Shown: positions 8,801-16,005 of the stretch, in pieces | Layout of the letters: every line of letters starts with the position of its first letter | How positions within the stretch are numbered: position 1 is the first letter of the stretch | The notes under the pieces: generated by a model | Database searches by the model: none | What the model was told of the DNA's origin: nothing | Seen by the model: only the letters and a program-made list of their open reading frames with translations | Assembly (NCBI GenBank): GCA_017507285.1 | Contig: JAFWBF010000042.1 | Span: 1-23,901 of the forward strand | Source of the DNA: Bacteroidales bacterium | Lineage (GTDB): Bacteria > Bacteroidota > Bacteroidia > Bacteroidales > P3 | Direction: 5' to 3' | Length of the DNA stretch: 23,901 nucleotides | Translations under genes and position numbers: made by a program

Positions 8801-9000
8801 TGGGCTTTTCTCATTTTCGATAGCTCTTCCAATATGCGGGCTTTCATTTCGTTGACGGCCGAGTTTGTGAACGTTACAGCCAAAATGTCTTTAAACGAGG
8901 CGTTGGGTAATGCCAGTGTAAGATATTCTTTCACCAAGGTGAATGTTTTGCCCGAGCCTGCCGATGAGCGATATATCAGAAATTGTTTTTTTGTATCCAT
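5845..9000 (-). CDS. UvrD/AddA-like helicase with C-terminal RecB-type nuclease domain
   Basis: The protein is an SF1A helicase-nuclease that processes double-strand DNA ends for homologous recombination. I place the start at the ATG at 8998-9000 (1051 residues), because family similarity (MDTKKQFLIYRSSAGSGKTF) begins there; a longer frame to 9150 has no family features. Motifs: Walker A AGSGKT 14-19, VTFTNSAVNEMK (Ia), DEFQDT 388-393 (II), GDAKQAIYRF 421-430 (III), AVNYRTAEN (IV), TIHKSKGLEF 756-765 (V), VAFTRPKE 831-838 (VI). The nuclease domain shows H923, E982, D1002, D1015-F-K1017 and Q1028-x3-Y1032, so it looks catalytically intact. The end (GEVIYC) comes soon after the QxxxY motif. The usual partner, an AddB-like PD-(D/E)XK protein, is not in the window. 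The 3' third is visibly more AT-rich than the 5' part. Confidence 0.9.
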   Translation of the reverse strand: MDTKKQFLIYRSSAGSGKTFTLVKEYLTLALPNASFKDILAVTFTNSAVNEMKARILEELSKMRKAHSVEGNDMMAMLCERLGYDTKTLSEKAQKLETKILHNYSDFAICTIDSFVQNTIRPFAHDLNIPLNYEIQLENKKIKEESVRQLFSEIGHDEKFTRIVLSYLESQMDNEKAWNIEKKLVEYSNEIFKENSPTNLKKLGSRTTEEYLEFHKSLSDKNKAYKEQIKQIGLAALTMIDAEGLSQDDFYKKSNGVYAYFKKISNGEVKEMNKAAQDFIENENCRSNTKASEQNKGIIENLSGQIINYLKETEHIITKYKSHELLLENLYAMALLNAIAKFINNYSADNGILHISEFTKRLADVVFNESIPFIYERIGERYKHFLIDEFQDTSVLQWQILLPLFEHTLSTNEDAFTLVVGDAKQAIYRFRQGEVEQFVKLPDIYVPTENADMQTMLESRGRVLKATGRIDNLAVNYRTAENIVRFNNTFFESLMQNDMVRDNKRVTDIYIGTNNTNERAAVIQDFSPRKKGGFVAIKFVNTDDDDARSKDDNVCEEIYQTIIDQVENKGYEYKDITVLARKKKELLKISSYLSSKNINVLSSESFLLMKNSEVLFLVSLLQVLNKPSDVVSILNVLDYLQKHSSHESEELYNSYFIGGTKNQSLFSFLKNNGYTLSFDEAELLSMTLYDCCETLIREFALYNDSKEFVTSFLNEVADYSTKNRQNLSEFLDYIAENSGKLSLKVSSTQNAVNLMTIHKSKGLEFPIVICPIFNSSKESGDKIWVELQEKEYMMPIGWVSYKEEMTKTDFNEYYFDEKNKKQLDEINILYVAFTRPKEKLFVVAQNRKKRTTKTDSIQYYLEQFIGDADEYTIGDDTEIIKQSKEDNNADKDNIHIYSLLSEKSTISISPEKTSAIEEGILIHDIFSNIYSDKDIENVIEKFKIKMGLDEEYAKTLQKRVEKIVYNENYAKYFDPQYLVKTECDILYHNGKTSNNPTIERPDRVIFSDNETWVVDFKTGIPMINYQEQINRYIEIISDMGYPNVSGEVIYC

Positions 9001-9203
9001 AAGTCTCAAGTGTTCAATAAAGCAATTTGTTTTTCCAAATTCCGTTGTTTCATGTCTGGTTATCGGCCTGTCGTGATTTGCATACTTGCCGATAATAATT
9101 CTACCTCCACACAACGTGCTTTTCTCGTAAATATTACCTTTGGCCTCCAATTAAATTATACCTATATATATAATGTACATCTGTTATTTTGCCGGTAGTT
9201 TTG

Positions 9204-9351
9204 TGGTAGGGAGCTGCCATTGCGGTGCTATCCGGCCAATCGCCGACTGCCATACGGCCATGACCCCTCTTTGCAGTGGGGGCAAATCCTCTTCGCAGTG
9301 GATGCCAATCGGTTTCGGGTGCAGTAATTTTCGGGTGGTGGAGGCTTGTCC
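9204..9351. repeat. Degenerate 22-bp tandem array (island A)
   Basis: Units begin at 9204, 9226, 9248, 9270, 9292 and 9314 (each 22 bp apart), then 9330 (a 16-bp short unit) and 9352. Neighbouring units resemble each other: TGCTATCCGGCCAATCG at 9226 with TGCCATACGGCCATGAC at 9248, and TTTGCAGTGGGGGC at 9270 with TTCGCAGTGGATGC at 9292. The last type recurs in the array beyond the pepO-like gene (TTCGCAGTGGCTACC at 11711). No protein frame is maintained. The function is unknown. Confidence 0.65.
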
Positions 9352-9368
9352 TCTTGCTTTGGGCTATT

Positions 9369-9411
9369 CAAAAAAGAAAAAGCGAAGCCCCCTTGTAGGT
9401 ATGGCTTCGCT
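9369..9411 (-). terminator. Rho-independent terminator after the pepO-like gene
   Basis: AGCGAAGCC (9381-9389) pairs with GGCTTCGCT (9403-9411) around a 13-base loop. On the minus strand it is followed at once by TTTTCTTTTT. It lies 39 bases after the stop codon. Confidence 0.9.
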
Positions 9412-9449
9412 ATGTACAATATATGTGTGTTATATTATGTTGTTGGCTT

Positions 9450-11498
9450 TTACCAAAGCACCACTTGTTTTTCGGGAGCAAGGTACATGCTGTCACCTTC
9501 CTTCACGTCGAAAGCTTGGATGAAAGCAGCGATGTGAGGCAATGTTGCGTTTACACGCAAGCGTCCCAACGAGTGTGGGTCTATGGCAGTAAGGCGAAGA
9601 ATTTCTTGTTCGCGTATGTTGCCGGCCCATACACCTGCATAGGCAATAAAGAAACGTTGAGCAGCGCTAAAGCCGTCCATCTCTTCGCCGTTTACTTGTC
9701 CTTTAGCTATGGCGTTTTGCATAGCTTGGTAGGATATTTGAAGGCCACCGTTGTCGGCTATGTTTTCGCCCAACGTAAATTTGCCGTTGGCGTAGGTTTC
9801 TGGGTTGTCGCTAACCTTAATGGCATTGAACCAGTCAACTAGCACTTGTGCATTGTTTGTAAAGTTTTCGGCATCGCCGGCAGTCCACCAGTCTTTTAGG
9901 TTGCCGTCCTTGTCGTATTGGCGGCCTTGGTCGTCAAAGCCGTGAGTCATTTCGTGGCCTATAACAACTCCTATAGCACCGTAGTTTACAGCGTCGTCGG
10001 CATTCATGTCAAAGAATGGAGGTTGCAATATACCTGCCGGGAAGCAAATTTCGTTGGTAGTTGGGTTGTAGTAAGCGTTTACGGTTTGTGGGGTCATCAA
10101 CCATTCGGTTTTATCGGTAGGCTTGTCTATTTTGTTTATCATATAGGCAATGTCAAATTGGTTAGAGCGAAGGATGTTGGCAAAATAGCTATCGCCTTTG
10201 ATTTCCAATCCGCTGTAGTCTCTCCACTTGTCGGGATAACCAACTTTTACCAGTATGGTTCCAAGTTTTTCAAGAGCCTTTTGTTTGGTGGTGTCGTTCA
10301 TCCAAGCGGCAGCCTGAATGCGTTCGCCAAAGGCAGTTTTTAGGTTGTCTACCAGTGTAAGCATACGGTCTTTAGCTTCTTTTGGGAAGTATTTTTCAAC
10401 ATACATTTGGCCTACAGCTTCGCCCAAAGCACCGTCAACAGTGCCTGTTACTCGTTTCCAACGTGGACGCATTTCTTCTTTTCCCGAAAGGGCAGTGCCG
10501 TAGAATTTGAATGATTCTTTTACAAAGTCGTCGCTCAAATAGCCTGCAGCAGTGTTTATTACATTCCAAGCAAAGTATGCTTTCACCTTTTCAACGTCGC
10601 CTTTAAGTATTTCGTTGGCTTCGGTTATGTATTCGGGTTGTCCTACGTTTAGGCTTTTCATTTCGGGTAGGCCTATGGCTTTGAAGTATTCGGCAAACTT
10701 CATGTCTTTTGCCAAAGCGTCGGTTTCTTCAACCGTCATTTTGTGGAATGTTTTGTATGGGTCGCGAAGGGCTTCCTTGTCGTACGATGCCTTTGCCAAG
10801 CGTGTTTCCACATACATTACCATTTGTGCCAATTCTTCGGCCGATTTGTTTGCCATCTTGTCGTATCCCGAAAGGGTAAACATATTGGCAATCATTTCGG
10901 TATATTTGGCACGAAGTTCCTTGTTGTGGTCGTCGTCCTTTAGGTAATAATCGCGGTCGCCCATAGCAATACCGGTTTGCCATAGCCAAGCTATTGTCAT
11001 TTTGCTATCGTTGTAATCGGCTTCGGCAAAAAGGCCGAAGAATGGGTTTATACCGTTGATGTGTAGGTTGGTCATTTCCTTTTGAAGGTCGTCGGTAGTA
11101 GCCAATGCTGCTATGTTTTTAAGCATACCTTCTATTGGTTGAGCACCTTGGTTGTTCAGGGTGGTGCTGTCCATACCCATGTTGTAAAGAGTTGCTATTT
11201 TGTCGGGTATAGAGTTGGCCTCGTGCTTGTTGGCGGCTATTTCTTCGATAAGCGACTTTAGTTGTTCGCGGTTGTCTTCGCCCAATTTGTCGAACGAGCC
11301 GTAGCGCGAGTATTCATCTGTCAATGGATTCTTTTCCATCCATCCGCCACAAGCGTATTGATAAAAATTGTCGGCAGGGTTTGCCGTTGTGTCCATGTTG
11401 GACTTGTCGATTCCCGAAGTCAGTTCGGGGGCTTTAGAGCCGTTGTTGCATGCTGCAAATAAACCTAATGCCATAACTGCAATCAGTGTTTTTTTCAT
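9450..11498 (-). CDS. pepO: M13-family zinc metallopeptidase, lipoprotein (PepO / neprilysin-like)
   Basis: The 682-residue protein hydrolyses small peptides. A lipoprotein signal is clear: MKKTLIAVMALGLFAAC with the Cys at residue 17, so it is probably anchored in the outer membrane or exposed on the surface. Catalytic elements are all present: HEMTH 515-519 (zinc ligands H515 and H519, catalytic E516), GENIAD 577-582 (third ligand E578, D582) and the substrate-binding NAYYN at 474-478. The N-terminal M13 domain starts with PADNFYQYACGGW. The length is standard for bacterial M13 peptidases. The very end is VVLW where many family members have a Cys four residues from the end. It is a single-gene unit with its own promoter and terminator, and it is flanked on both sides by related 22/23-bp repeat arrays. 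Confidence 0.95.
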   Translation of the reverse strand: MKKTLIAVMALGLFAACNNGSKAPELTSGIDKSNMDTTANPADNFYQYACGGWMEKNPLTDEYSRYGSFDKLGEDNREQLKSLIEEIAANKHEANSIPDKIATLYNMGMDSTTLNNQGAQPIEGMLKNIAALATTDDLQKEMTNLHINGINPFFGLFAEADYNDSKMTIAWLWQTGIAMGDRDYYLKDDDHNKELRAKYTEMIANMFTLSGYDKMANKSAEELAQMVMYVETRLAKASYDKEALRDPYKTFHKMTVEETDALAKDMKFAEYFKAIGLPEMKSLNVGQPEYITEANEILKGDVEKVKAYFAWNVINTAAGYLSDDFVKESFKFYGTALSGKEEMRPRWKRVTGTVDGALGEAVGQMYVEKYFPKEAKDRMLTLVDNLKTAFGERIQAAAWMNDTTKQKALEKLGTILVKVGYPDKWRDYSGLEIKGDSYFANILRSNQFDIAYMINKIDKPTDKTEWLMTPQTVNAYYNPTTNEICFPAGILQPPFFDMNADDAVNYGAIGVVIGHEMTHGFDDQGRQYDKDGNLKDWWTAGDAENFTNNAQVLVDWFNAIKVSDNPETYANGKFTLGENIADNGGLQISYQAMQNAIAKGQVNGEEMDGFSAAQRFFIAYAGVWAGNIREQEILRLTAIDPHSLGRLRVNATLPHIAAFIQAFDVKEGDSMYLAPEKQVVLW

Positions 11499-11587
11499 GT
11501 TCTATAAAAATTTTAATTACTAATTAATGTTCTACTTTGTTGATATATAAGTCTTTTCTATTGTGCTTGTATATCTTCTTTGTTTTG

Positions 11588-11618
11588 CAAATATACGATT
11601 ATTTTTTTGGCTTTGAAA
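11588..11618 (-). promoter_or_regulatory. Bacteroidota-type promoter for the pepO-like gene
   Basis: TATATTTG on the minus strand (11588-11595) matches TAnnTTTG, and TTTC (11615-11618) lies 19 bases upstream as a one-mismatch -33 element. The predicted leader is about 80-90 bases. Confidence 0.65.
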
Positions 11619-12108
11619 GGGAAATTTTATTGCAGTGCCCGAGGGGTGGCAGATGCCGGTTGTCTATACCTTAGGTTGATGTTCGTTGTTTGGCGTGGCT
11701 ATCCTCCGTGTTCGCAGTGGCTACCGTTGGTCTTCGCAGTTGCTACCTACAGTGTTCGGAAATGGTGGTTGCCGTTGTTCGGAAGTGGTGGTGGTCGATG
11801 TTCGGAAACCCTGGTGGTCGATGTTCGGAAGTGGTGGTGCGCTCATGCCATGAGGACTATTTGCTCATGCCATGAGGAGGTATCGCTCATGGCATGAGGA
11901 AGTATCGCTCATGGCATGAGTGAACCACCCTTTTCGAACGTCGGCAACCACCCTTTTCGAACGTCGGCAACCACCCTTTTCGAACATCGGCAACCACCCT
12001 TTCCGAACGCCATTGTTTGGCAATGGCCTAAGGGGGGGCTATCGTTGTGGCTGATGGGTGCTTACTTTTTTGGTAATAAGGTTGTTGTGTTTTTTTGGGG
12101 AAAAGCAA
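11619..12108. other. Gene-free spacer between rlmB and the pepO promoter
   Basis: No credible coding region lies here. The spacer is almost filled by the tandem array at 11689-12008. A further short hairpin (CCATTG 12010-12015 with CAATGG 12021-12026) follows the array. The open frames that cross it arise from the repeats and do not resemble proteins. Confidence 0.65.
11689..12008. repeat. 22/23-bp tandem array with three unit types and inverted symmetry (island B)
   Basis: Units start at 11689, 11711, 11733 (22-bp type TTCGCAGTGGCTACC), 11755, 11778, 11801, 11824 (23-bp type TTCGGAAGTGGTGGT), 11842, 11864, 11886, 11908 (22-bp type with CTCATGCCATGAG or its complement) and 11931, 11954, 11977, 12000 (23-bp type TTTTCGAACGTCGGCAACCA). 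The last type is the reverse complement of the second type. The second half (11754-12008) is therefore an inverted repeat centred on 11881: each left unit pairs with its right counterpart in exact register, and the outermost pair matches at 21 of 23 positions. Minisatellite-bearing MITEs with about 23-bp units are known, from memory, in Porphyromonas gingivalis; kinship with those is inference. Confidence 0.85.
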
Positions 12109-12145
12109 AGCCCGAAAGCGAAACTGTGTGGTTCGCTTTCGGGCT
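12096..12145 (-). terminator. Terminator of the ruvB-rlmB operon
   Basis: A perfect 14-bp stem (AGCCCGAAAGCGAA 12109-12122 with 12132-12145) with a 9-base loop lies 31 bases after the rlmB stop. It is followed on the minus strand by TTTGCTTTTCC, a modest U-tract. Confidence 0.85.
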
Positions 12146-12176
12146 GTATGCCTGATGTGGAGGGGTGGGGCGGAGG

Positions 12177-12950
12177 TTAGAGTATGCCCCGTTGGCGTAG
12201 CACTTCGTACATAAACACTCCGGCTGCCACGCTTACGTTGAGCGATTCCACCTCGCCCAGCATTGGCAGCTTGGCTTTGGCGGTACACATCTTCAGGTAT
12301 TCGTTGGATACTCCGCTACCTTCGGCACCCATTATCAGCAGGGTGGGTAGGCTGAAATCGACCTGGGTGTAGGGCGTGCTGCTCTTTTCGGTGGCTGCGC
12401 ATACTTGCATTCCCGACTGCTTGGCGTAGTTGATAACCGTTTTCAGATTGTCTTCGCGGCATACGGGTATCCTTAGCAATGCTCCGGACGACGATTTGAT
12501 GGCGTCGTCGTTGATGGCGGCACTGCCATGGGCCGGCACCACTATGGCATCTACTCCGGCACACTCGGCCGTGCGGGCTATGGCGCCCAGGTTGCGAACG
12601 TCTGTAACCTTGTCCAGCATTATTATGAAGGGCACTTTGCCTTGGGCTTCAACGCTAGGTATGATTTCCATAATGGAGAAATAGTTTATTGGCGATATTA
12701 TGGCCACTGCTCCTTGGTGGTTGCCGTTGCGAGTGGTGCGGTTGAGCTTTTCGATGGGCACAAACTGGAAGGGTATGTTGTGCTCCCTTACCATTCGGCG
12801 TAGCTCTGTTACCAGCGGACCTGTGGCTGTGTTTTGCAGCAGTATCTTGTCTATCTCCTTGCCCGATTTGATGGCTTCCATCACCGGATGTAGGCCGTAG
12901 ATAATCATTTCGGGGCTGCTTTTGGGTTTGTTATTCAATGCTTTTTCCAT
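12177..12950 (-). CDS. rlmB: 23S rRNA (guanosine-2'-O-)-methyltransferase RlmB (SpoU/TrmH family)
   Basis: The 257-residue SPOUT methyltransferase adds a 2'-O-methyl group, by family at G2251 of 23S rRNA, using S-adenosylmethionine. The N-terminal substrate-binding domain begins IIYGLHPVMEAI. The three SpoU motifs are visible: DKVTDVRNLGAIARTAE (113-129, with N120 and R126), MGAEGSGVS (207-215) and SLNVSVAAGVFMYEVLRQR (236-254), which forms the trefoil knot. TrmH-type tRNA methylation is the less likely alternative. The start overlaps the end of the LolD-like gene by 20 bp, suggesting translational coupling. It is the last gene of the operon. Confidence 0.93.
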   Translation of the reverse strand: MEKALNNKPKSSPEMIIYGLHPVMEAIKSGKEIDKILLQNTATGPLVTELRRMVREHNIPFQFVPIEKLNRTTRNGNHQGAVAIISPINYFSIMEIIPSVEAQGKVPFIIMLDKVTDVRNLGAIARTAECAGVDAIVVPAHGSAAINDDAIKSSSGALLRIPVCREDNLKTVINYAKQSGMQVCAATEKSSTPYTQVDFSLPTLLIMGAEGSGVSNEYLKMCTAKAKLPMLGEVESLNVSVAAGVFMYEVLRQRGIL

Positions 12951-13584
12951 CTTTCATTGTTATTTTGCGGTCGGCCATTTCGGCAAACTCTTCGTTGTGT
13001 GTTACTATTATAAATGTTTGGTTGTACTGGCGGCGTAGCTCGAAGAAAAGGTTGTGCAGCTCGCGAGCGTTCACAGAGTCGAGGTTTCCCGAAGGCTCGT
13101 CGGCCAATACCACAGCCGGTGTGTTTATAAGGGCTCTGGCCACGGCCACCCTTTGCTGTTCGCCCCCCGATAGTTCGGACGGTTTGTGGCCTGCGCGGTG
13201 GCTAATCTTTAGGAAGTCCATCAGCAGGCGGGCACGCTCTTCCATCTCCTTGCGCGGCGTTTGCTTTATCATGGCCGGCATAAGGATGTTTTCCAAAGCC
13301 GTAAACTCGGGCAGTAGGTGGTGGAATTGGAATACAAAGCCTATGTTGGAGTTCCTAAACTCCGACAGCTTCTTTTCCGAAAGGGCATTGACATCGGTAT
13401 TGTTGATGATGATGTTGCCTTTGTCGGGCTTTTCCAGTGTGCCTATAATCTGTAGCAGAGTGGTTTTGCCGGCACCCGACGCTCCCACTATCGATATTAT
13501 CTCGCCTTTCTCAACGCTTAGGTCTATGCCTTTCAGCACTTCCACATTGCCGTACGATTTGTGTATGTTTTCTATTTTTATCAT
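12931..13584 (-). CDS. lolD: ABC transporter ATP-binding protein, LolD-like
   Basis: The 217-residue ATPase has Walker A GASGAGKT 34-41, the Q-loop GFVFQFHHLLPEFTALEN (82-99), signature LSGGEQQ 138-144, Walker B VVLADEP 158-164 and the H-loop His196. The Q-loop form with HHLLPEFTALEN is typical of LolD, which powers release of lipoproteins from the inner membrane, rather than of MacB or FtsE. The permease subunits (LolC/E-like) are not in the window, so the substrate assignment rests on the family only. It lies 15 bases after the patatin-like gene and overlaps rlmB by 20 bp. Confidence 0.88.
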   Translation of the reverse strand: MIKIENIHKSYGNVEVLKGIDLSVEKGEIISIVGASGAGKTTLLQIIGTLEKPDKGNIIINNTDVNALSEKKLSEFRNSNIGFVFQFHHLLPEFTALENILMPAMIKQTPRKEMEERARLLMDFLKISHRAGHKPSELSGGEQQRVAVARALINTPAVVLADEPSGNLDSVNARELHNLFFELRRQYNQTFIIVTHNEEFAEMADRKITMKDGKSIE

Positions 13585-13599
13585 TATATATATTGTGTC

Positions 13600-16005
13600 T
13601 TAGTGTTCGGTTACTCTTTTGTTGTAAAGCGTGAATCCCACCGTTCCTACCACGGAGAATATTTGTTGCTTCTGGTCGCGGCCTTGTTGGCGGTAGTTCA
13701 TCATTAGGCTTATGGGCCCTATGGGTGTGTGATATACTATTCCTGCCGAGGCCAGCAGGTACCGCTTGTCGAAGTATGGGCCAAGGTATGCCTTGTTGTC
13801 CGCATCGCGGCATATCTCTCTTATAGGCTGATAGATGTAGCATTCGGCACGCAGGTGCAACCTCTTGTTGATATGAAAAATGTTTTGCAAGCCCACCGAA
13901 AGGAACTCAAACGAGCGATACTCTTGGATAAAGTTTTGCGACAGCTCCACTATCGGGGCAAAGTTGTGGGCGTGTAGCAAAGTGGCCAGGTAGTTGGAAA
14001 ACATGATGTTGCTGCCGCCTAGGGTGTACATCCCTTCGGCCGAAACACCCAGCGAGTACTTTGGTGCAAGTTTGAAATATTGGTTGTATTGGGCATGAAA
14101 TTGCAGCCATCGGTGTTGCTTTGTCAGCTCGGGGTTTTTCCCGTTGTGGCTGAAGCGTTCATTGCCCGACACGTACGAGGCGTTCAAAAGCAGATACATG
14201 CCACCGGTGGGGTATTGCCACCGGTTGAGGAGGTTGCGCTCGTAGGCCCACGATAGCGTTAGGGGGCGAAACGAGGTGTAGTCCGATGTGTCGTTAAAGT
14301 TTATGTGGGTAAAGTCTTGATAGTAGCGGCTGTGTTCGAAATTTTGCGACACTTTGAGCGACGTTTTGCCATACTGTCCTACAGGCATACCTATGCTTGT
14401 GGCAAAATAATGTTCGCGTTGTTTGAGGTAGATGGGCTGTTCTATATCGAACGAAAACATCGACGATTCGTAGTAGTTCCATCCGTTGAACACGTATTCC
14501 ACCTGGGCATAGAAGGGTATGCGTGTGGGAAAGTCTATACGGTAATACGGATTGACCGAGTTGTAGAACCGGCCGATGTAGACGTTGGCGGCTGTAAGCG
14601 AACTTACAAAGCCCGTATGTCTATAGTTGATATGTGCATATATCTGGCTAGGCGACCCAAACGATATGTTGCCTCCAATGGCAGCCGTAAGGGCATCCTT
14701 CATCTTCACTTGAAGGTTTACGTTGTAGTTGTCCTTCGTAGTGTCGAACATTATTGTGGGATGAACGGATTGTATGTTTTGGTCCGAAAACAATCGCAAG
14801 TACGACGACCGCATGTAGTTCATCGTATATAAGTGCTTTGTTTTCATGGACAGTAGTCGGCGTATATACTTTTGTTGAGACTTTGTTACTCCGTTTATAC
14901 TTACCGAGTCTATAATCATAAGTGGCTGCTTTGCCACAAAGTTGTTTCTTCTGTTGGCAACCTCTATGGGCGATACTCGTGTGGGTATCAGTTTTTTTAT
15001 AGAGTCGAGGTTGTACTTCACCTCGTTGTAGCCTATTTGTATCACCTCGGCGGTGTTGCTAAAGTCTATAACATTCAGCGGCGGTACCTTGGGCTCTAAT
15101 ATTATGCCTTTGGTAGAGCTGTCCAGTGTGTACTTTTGTTCGGTTACCACCATGCGCTGTATAAAGCTTACTACGTTCTCCTCCGTTGCTTCGGGAAAGT
15201 TGGTTGACGTTTTGATACCTATTATTATGTCGGGGTCGAAATCATCTTTCATCTTTTGGATTGGAAAGTTGTCGTACAATCCGCCGTCGAAGTACAGTGC
15301 CGAGTCGTAGGTAATTGGGTTGAAGTATAGCGGGAATGTCATCGACGCACGTATTGCCAACCCCAAGTCGCCTTTTGAAAAATAGAACGGTTTTCGCCTA
15401 TTGATGTCGGCGGCCACGCAGCGGAAAGGCACAAACAAGCTGTCGAAATTGTTTCGGGCTATGGCTGTGGCACCGGCAAATATCTCCATGAAAGCAAAGT
15501 CTATAAGTACCGGCGATACAAGGCTTGAAGGGACTTTAACCTTAAAGCCGTTTCTGTCCAAGTTCATGTTTACCCCAATCCATCGTGGGTTTGGATTTTC
15601 CGACTTGAAAGCGTAGGAATATACATCGTCTATCCGTCCGTTTATCCAGTCCGAAAATTCGTCCGATAGGAACATGTCTTCCATTTGTTCGGTGGAGTAG
15701 CCGGAGGCATACAGCCCGCCCACTATGGCCCCTGCCGATGTGCCGGCAATATAGTCGATAGGTATTCCGGCTTCTTCCAAAGCTCTTATTGCACCAATGT
15801 GGGCAACGCCTTTGGCTCCGCCACCGCTAAGCACCAGCCCCACAGTAGGCCTGTCGGGCCGGGTGCTCTTGGCGTTCTGACCCTGTACCGAAACACCGAT
15901 ACATAGCAGTATTAGCAACGTACTTGTGCTTATCAGTTTCTGTATTTTATGTGTGTTTCGATACAATGTCATGCTTCTTGTGGATGTGTTTATATGTTTA
16001 ACCAA
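13600..16005 (-). CDS. Patatin-like phospholipase with C-terminal outer-membrane barrel
   Basis: The 801-residue protein has a signal peptide (hydrophobic LLILLCIGVSVQG at about 30-42) and a patatin lipase domain: oxyanion loop GGGAKG 61-66, nucleophile Ser90 in GTSAG and the catalytic Asp240 in DGG, so the Ser-Asp dyad is intact. After a POTRA-like segment (about 360-440; SINGVTKSQQKYIRRLLSM) it becomes a BamA/TamA-type beta-barrel to the end. The layout resembles PlpD of Pseudomonas, a type Vd autotransporter, though whether the lipase is released is unknown. Two starts are possible: 16005, which overlaps the hutI stop by 8 bp, or the Met at residue 12 (15972), which leaves a shorter and more typical signal peptide. 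It belongs to the ruvB-rlmB operon. Confidence 0.92.
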   Translation of the reverse strand: MVKHINTSTRSMTLYRNTHKIQKLISTSTLLILLCIGVSVQGQNAKSTRPDRPTVGLVLSGGGAKGVAHIGAIRALEEAGIPIDYIAGTSAGAIVGGLYASGYSTEQMEDMFLSDEFSDWINGRIDDVYSYAFKSENPNPRWIGVNMNLDRNGFKVKVPSSLVSPVLIDFAFMEIFAGATAIARNNFDSLFVPFRCVAADINRRKPFYFSKGDLGLAIRASMTFPLYFNPITYDSALYFDGGLYDNFPIQKMKDDFDPDIIIGIKTSTNFPEATEENVVSFIQRMVVTEQKYTLDSSTKGIILEPKVPPLNVIDFSNTAEVIQIGYNEVKYNLDSIKKLIPTRVSPIEVANRRNNFVAKQPLMIIDSVSINGVTKSQQKYIRRLLSMKTKHLYTMNYMRSSYLRLFSDQNIQSVHPTIMFDTTKDNYNVNLQVKMKDALTAAIGGNISFGSPSQIYAHINYRHTGFVSSLTAANVYIGRFYNSVNPYYRIDFPTRIPFYAQVEYVFNGWNYYESSMFSFDIEQPIYLKQREHYFATSIGMPVGQYGKTSLKVSQNFEHSRYYQDFTHINFNDTSDYTSFRPLTLSWAYERNLLNRWQYPTGGMYLLLNASYVSGNERFSHNGKNPELTKQHRWLQFHAQYNQYFKLAPKYSLGVSAEGMYTLGGSNIMFSNYLATLLHAHNFAPIVELSQNFIQEYRSFEFLSVGLQNIFHINKRLHLRAECYIYQPIREICRDADNKAYLGPYFDKRYLLASAGIVYHTPIGPISLMMNYRQQGRDQKQQIFSVVGTVGFTLYNKRVTEH

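Larger units (their letters stand above)
9001..9449. other. Gene-free spacer between the AddA-like and pepO-like genes
   Basis: No credible gene. It holds the pepO-like terminator (9369-9411), a degenerate 22-bp array (9204-9351) and the unassigned upstream region of the helicase (9001-9200). An open frame extends through 9001-9150 in phase with the helicase, but no consensus promoter could be assigned there. Confidence 0.6.

Noticed and set aside
9001..9150. Longer start (ATG at 9150) for the AddA-like protein
   Set aside because: The extra 50 residues have no family similarity, while the ATG at 9000 begins directly with the conserved segment before Walker A.
11580..11897. 105-codon plus-strand open frame across the repeat island
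   Set aside because: It is rich in Cys and Trp from the repeats, the 23-bp step shifts frame at each unit, and it shows no protein family features.
11689..12008. CRISPR array
   Set aside because: The whole unit is only 22-23 bp, there is no alternation of identical repeats with unique spacers, unit types change and invert along the array, and no cas gene is near.
11931..12008. tRNA T-arm-like TTCGAAC motifs
   Set aside because: They recur every 23 bp as part of the array, and no cloverleaf or acceptor stem can be built around them.
12028..12288. 86-codon minus-strand frame overlapping the rlmB end and its terminator
   Set aside because: It runs out of frame through the rlmB C-terminus and the terminator hairpin, and is a shadow of the real gene.
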